The notes under the pieces: generated by a model
What the model was told of the DNA's origin: nothing
What the model saw: the letters and a program-made list of their open reading frames with translations, nothing else
Database searches by the model: none
Made by a program: the position numbers and the translations under genes
DNA from: Ktedonobacteria bacterium
GTDB lineage: Bacteria > Chloroflexota > Ktedonobacteria > Ktedonobacterales > JACDGC01
NCBI GenBank assembly: GCA_027459705.1
Contig: DAIDHM010000101.1
Coordinates: 1-33,737, forward strand
Length of the DNA stretch: 33,737 nt
Direction: 5' to 3'
Part shown: positions 32,003-33,737 of the stretch, in pieces
Layout of the letters: every line of letters begins with the position of its first letter
Numbering within the stretch: position 1 is the first letter of the stretch

Positions 32003-33737
32003 ATGGACACATCAGCATTGCGACATACTTCGCATAACCAATCAGATAATTTACCGCCTTTAGCTGCACACGACGAGCGGAGCACTGCGCACGATGGCCT
32101 GCCGGGCGATTGGCAAGTCCGAACCCGCGGAGCCAATCTGTTGACTCGCTGGTTTCGCACTGCGGGATTCGACCAACTGCGGCCGGATCCGGTGCCGCAA
32201 CGAGTCAAGGGTGTGTTTCTGGTCGCTCGTTGGGGTATCGCCATGTTGGTGGCGCTCGGCGCGGCGCTCATCTGGTTGACCATGATCCTCCATATGTCAG
32301 GGCAAGATCTCTGGCAAGTCAGTCTTTGGCTGGGGATCAGCGGCATTGCCTCACTTATCATGGGGACCCTCGCCTTTGGCTTAGCGGATCGAGCTCATGT
32401 CGGTAGTGCACGCGTCAAATTCGTCATCCCCTCGATACTGGCGGCGTTGGTGGTGGGGCTAAATACCATCATCGCCGCGCGTATGATGTTTATTACGATC
32501 GGTGATGCCCAGATGTTGATCGCCTTTCTCATCTTTGGCGAAAGTGTAGCCCTGGTCGTATCGTCCTCCGTCGTCGCCACTCTCGTCCAATCGCTACGCA
32601 TGATGATGATTGGCGTTCGCCAGATGGCTGAAGGGGAATATGCGGTAAATCTGGAAGTCCGACAGATGCGCCTGATGGAATGCGCCGATCTCGCGCGCCA
32701 TGTCAATGTCATGGCTGAACGTCTGCGTGCTGCCCAAATAGAGCGCGATGCTGCTGAACAAAATCGCCGCCAGGTCATTGCGTCTATTTCGCATGACCTC
32801 CGGACGCCTTTGACCGTCATGCGCGCCATGCTCGAGGCGATCGATGATGAGATCGTGACGGATCCCGCGACCATTCAACGCTATCAGCATTCCATACGCG
32901 CGGAGATCCAGCATCTCAGCTTGATGCTGGATGATCTCTTTGAGGTTTCGCGCATCGAGGCAGGGGCAATTGCGCTCCACTGTGAGCCAGTGGATGTCGC
33001 AGATATTCTTTCTGATCTGGTAGCTTCGGTACATGAGCAAGCCGTTCAACGTGCCATAACGATTTCTGGTTCAGTAGCCGCCGATGTCCCTCTCATCACA
33101 GCGGATGCAAAGCAACTGTATCGCGTTTGCATGAATCTGGTGCAGAATGCATTGCGCCATACCCCACCAGGTGGTCAAATTACGCTCACTCTAGATCGCA
33201 CGCCTGATTCGGTCGTGATCGAAGTCATCGATACGGGCGAAGGAATATCGCCAGACGATCTTCCACATATCTTTGAACCTGCCTATCGAGGGGCAGCCGC
33301 GCGGCAACGAGCCCATACAGAATCTCCGCTGGCAGACGGTTCAGCAGGTCGGGTGCCTGAGCCTGGTCAATACGTGCCCAATGCGAGTGAGAGCGGACCA
33401 ATGAATACGGATCATCCCCCCACCCGTCAGCCAGGTGGAGTCACCAAAATTCAGGAGGCGTGCCTGCGAGCGGACCATTCGTCGGATCTATCCCTGCATG
33501 CTGCTACAGGTAGGAACGGACCATCCGCCAAAGGTGAAATGACCAGTGGTGCGGGCTTTGGTCTCGCTATCGCCCGTGGGCTGGTCGAAGCCCATGGAGG
33601 TGAACTCATCGCGATATCTCCATGGCCAGCACACCGAGGGGTAGCTGGGAGACTTGTCGCAACGGACAATTCTGGTGTGGTGTCGGGCCATCCTGACGGA
33701 TGGCGGATGGCGGATGGTCCACTCCCAGTCCGCTCCC
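32003..33737 (+). CDS. sensor histidine kinase, 3' end cut by window
   Basis: At least 578 codons, open to the right edge. A polar N-terminus (about 65 residues) is followed by about four TM helices (70-190) starting VARWGIAMLVALGAALIWL. A HAMP-like linker, a dimerisation/phosphoacceptor helix with SISHDLRTPLTVMRAMLEAI, an N-box NLVQNALRHTPPGG, a G1 box VIDTGEGISPDDL and an F box IFEPAYRG follow. G2, GAGFGLAIARGLVEAHGGEL, comes only about 85 residues later. This ATP-lid insertion is several times the usual length and holds three dispersed-repeat copies. The C-terminus beyond the catalytic domain (from about GVAGRLVATD) also becomes repetitive (WRMADGPLPVRS). GGAGGG precedes the ATG by 6 nt. 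It is the cognate kinase of the regulator at 30864. Confidence 0.9.
   Translation, partial: MDTSALRHTSHNQSDNLPPLAAHDERSTAHDGLPGDWQVRTRGANLLTRWFRTAGFDQLRPDPVPQRVKGVFLVARWGIAMLVALGAALIWLTMILHMSGQDLWQVSLWLGISGIASLIMGTLAFGLADRAHVGSARVKFVIPSILAALVVGLNTIIAARMMFITIGDAQMLIAFLIFGESVALVVSSSVVATLVQSLRMMMIGVRQMAEGEYAVNLEVRQMRLMECADLARHVNVMAERLRAAQIERDAAEQNRRQVIASISHDLRTPLTVMRAMLEAIDDEIVTDPATIQRYQHSIRAEIQHLSLMLDDLFEVSRIEAGAIALHCEPVDVADILSDLVASVHEQAVQRAITISGSVAADVPLITADAKQLYRVCMNLVQNALRHTPPGGQITLTLDRTPDSVVIEVIDTGEGISPDDLPHIFEPAYRGAAARQRAHTESPLADGSAGRVPEPGQYVPNASESGPMNTDHPPTRQPGGVTKIQEACLRADHSSDLSLHAATGRNGPSAKGEMTSGAGFGLAIARGLVEAHGGELIAISPWPAHRGVAGRLVATDNSGVVSGHPDGWRMADGPLPVRS
33391..33529. repeat. three dispersed-repeat copies in the kinase ATP-lid insertion
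   Basis: GAGCGGACCA (33391-33400), GAGCGGACCATTC (33468-33480) and AACGGACCATCCGCC (33515-33529) share one core and orientation. The first and third are read as SGP and NGPSA, while the second is in another frame (RADHS). Confidence 0.6.
33695..33737. repeat. GGCGGAT tandem and GGTCC-core repeat at the right edge
   Basis: GACGGATGGCGGATGGCGGA followed by TGGTCCACTCCCAGTCCGCT contains 7-bp tandem units and an inverted dispersed-repeat core. GATGGTCCACTCC resembles GATGGTCCGCTCC at 23657 and is also read as DGPL. Confidence 0.55.

Noticed and set aside
1-33737. GCGATCGC (HIP1-like) palindrome enrichment
   Set aside because: A few exact octamers were noticed (near 2614, 4970 and 21661), but not enough to claim enrichment.

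Overview
The window reads as a chromosomal segment of a free-living bacterium of middling GC content. Gene style points to Chloroflexota, perhaps class Ktedonobacteria: long low-complexity linkers in signalling proteins, BACON-like extracellular repeats, GAF/PAS adenylate cyclases and PIG-V type GT-C enzymes. This is inference from gene content only. No rRNA, tRNA, CRISPR array, transposase or phage gene was recognised.

Left part (1-16.2 kb). A partial MhqD-like hydrolase on the minus strand is followed by a complete polar amino-acid ABC importer on the plus strand: lipoprotein, intercistronic hairpin, permease, ATPase. Next are a polyprenyl-phosphate-sugar synthase (GT2, minus) and a divergent PIG-V-like GT-C mannosyltransferase that could use its product. 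Four minus-strand genes follow: a 1169-residue single-pass protein with three extracellular Ig-like repeats, a two-TM double-RCK potassium-channel-like protein with a degenerate pore signature, a GAF-PAS class III cyclase, and an SGNH hydrolase. A perfect 29-bp-arm inverted repeat lies between the last two.

Middle (16.2-26.2 kb). This holds a decapitated TetR remnant, a small ribbon-helix-helix-like protein, a glycogen branching enzyme with a roughly 210-residue repetitive N-terminal extension, an aldo/keto reductase, an APH-fold (COG2187-like) kinase, a multi-TM membrane protein and a monoacylglycerol-lipase-like hydrolase.

Right part (26.2-33.7 kb). A very AT-rich gene-poor island precedes a TetR / ABC-2 drug-exporter operon that ends at a strong terminator. 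An autoregulation-like promoter then drives a two-component system. Its response regulator is coupled by an ATGA overlap to an AT-rich 81-codon small ORF, which lies just upstream of the histidine kinase; the kinase runs off the window.

Two observations stand out. First, a family of short palindromic elements (cores GGCACCGGACCWTCCGG and GAGCGGACCATCCGC), sometimes as 18-bp tandem units, is scattered through 17-33.7 kb. It lies inside reading frames at linkers and loops, in both orientations and different frames. Second, the regulator-kinase pair is split by an AT-rich Tyr/Ile-rich small membrane-protein-like ORF with strong translation signals.
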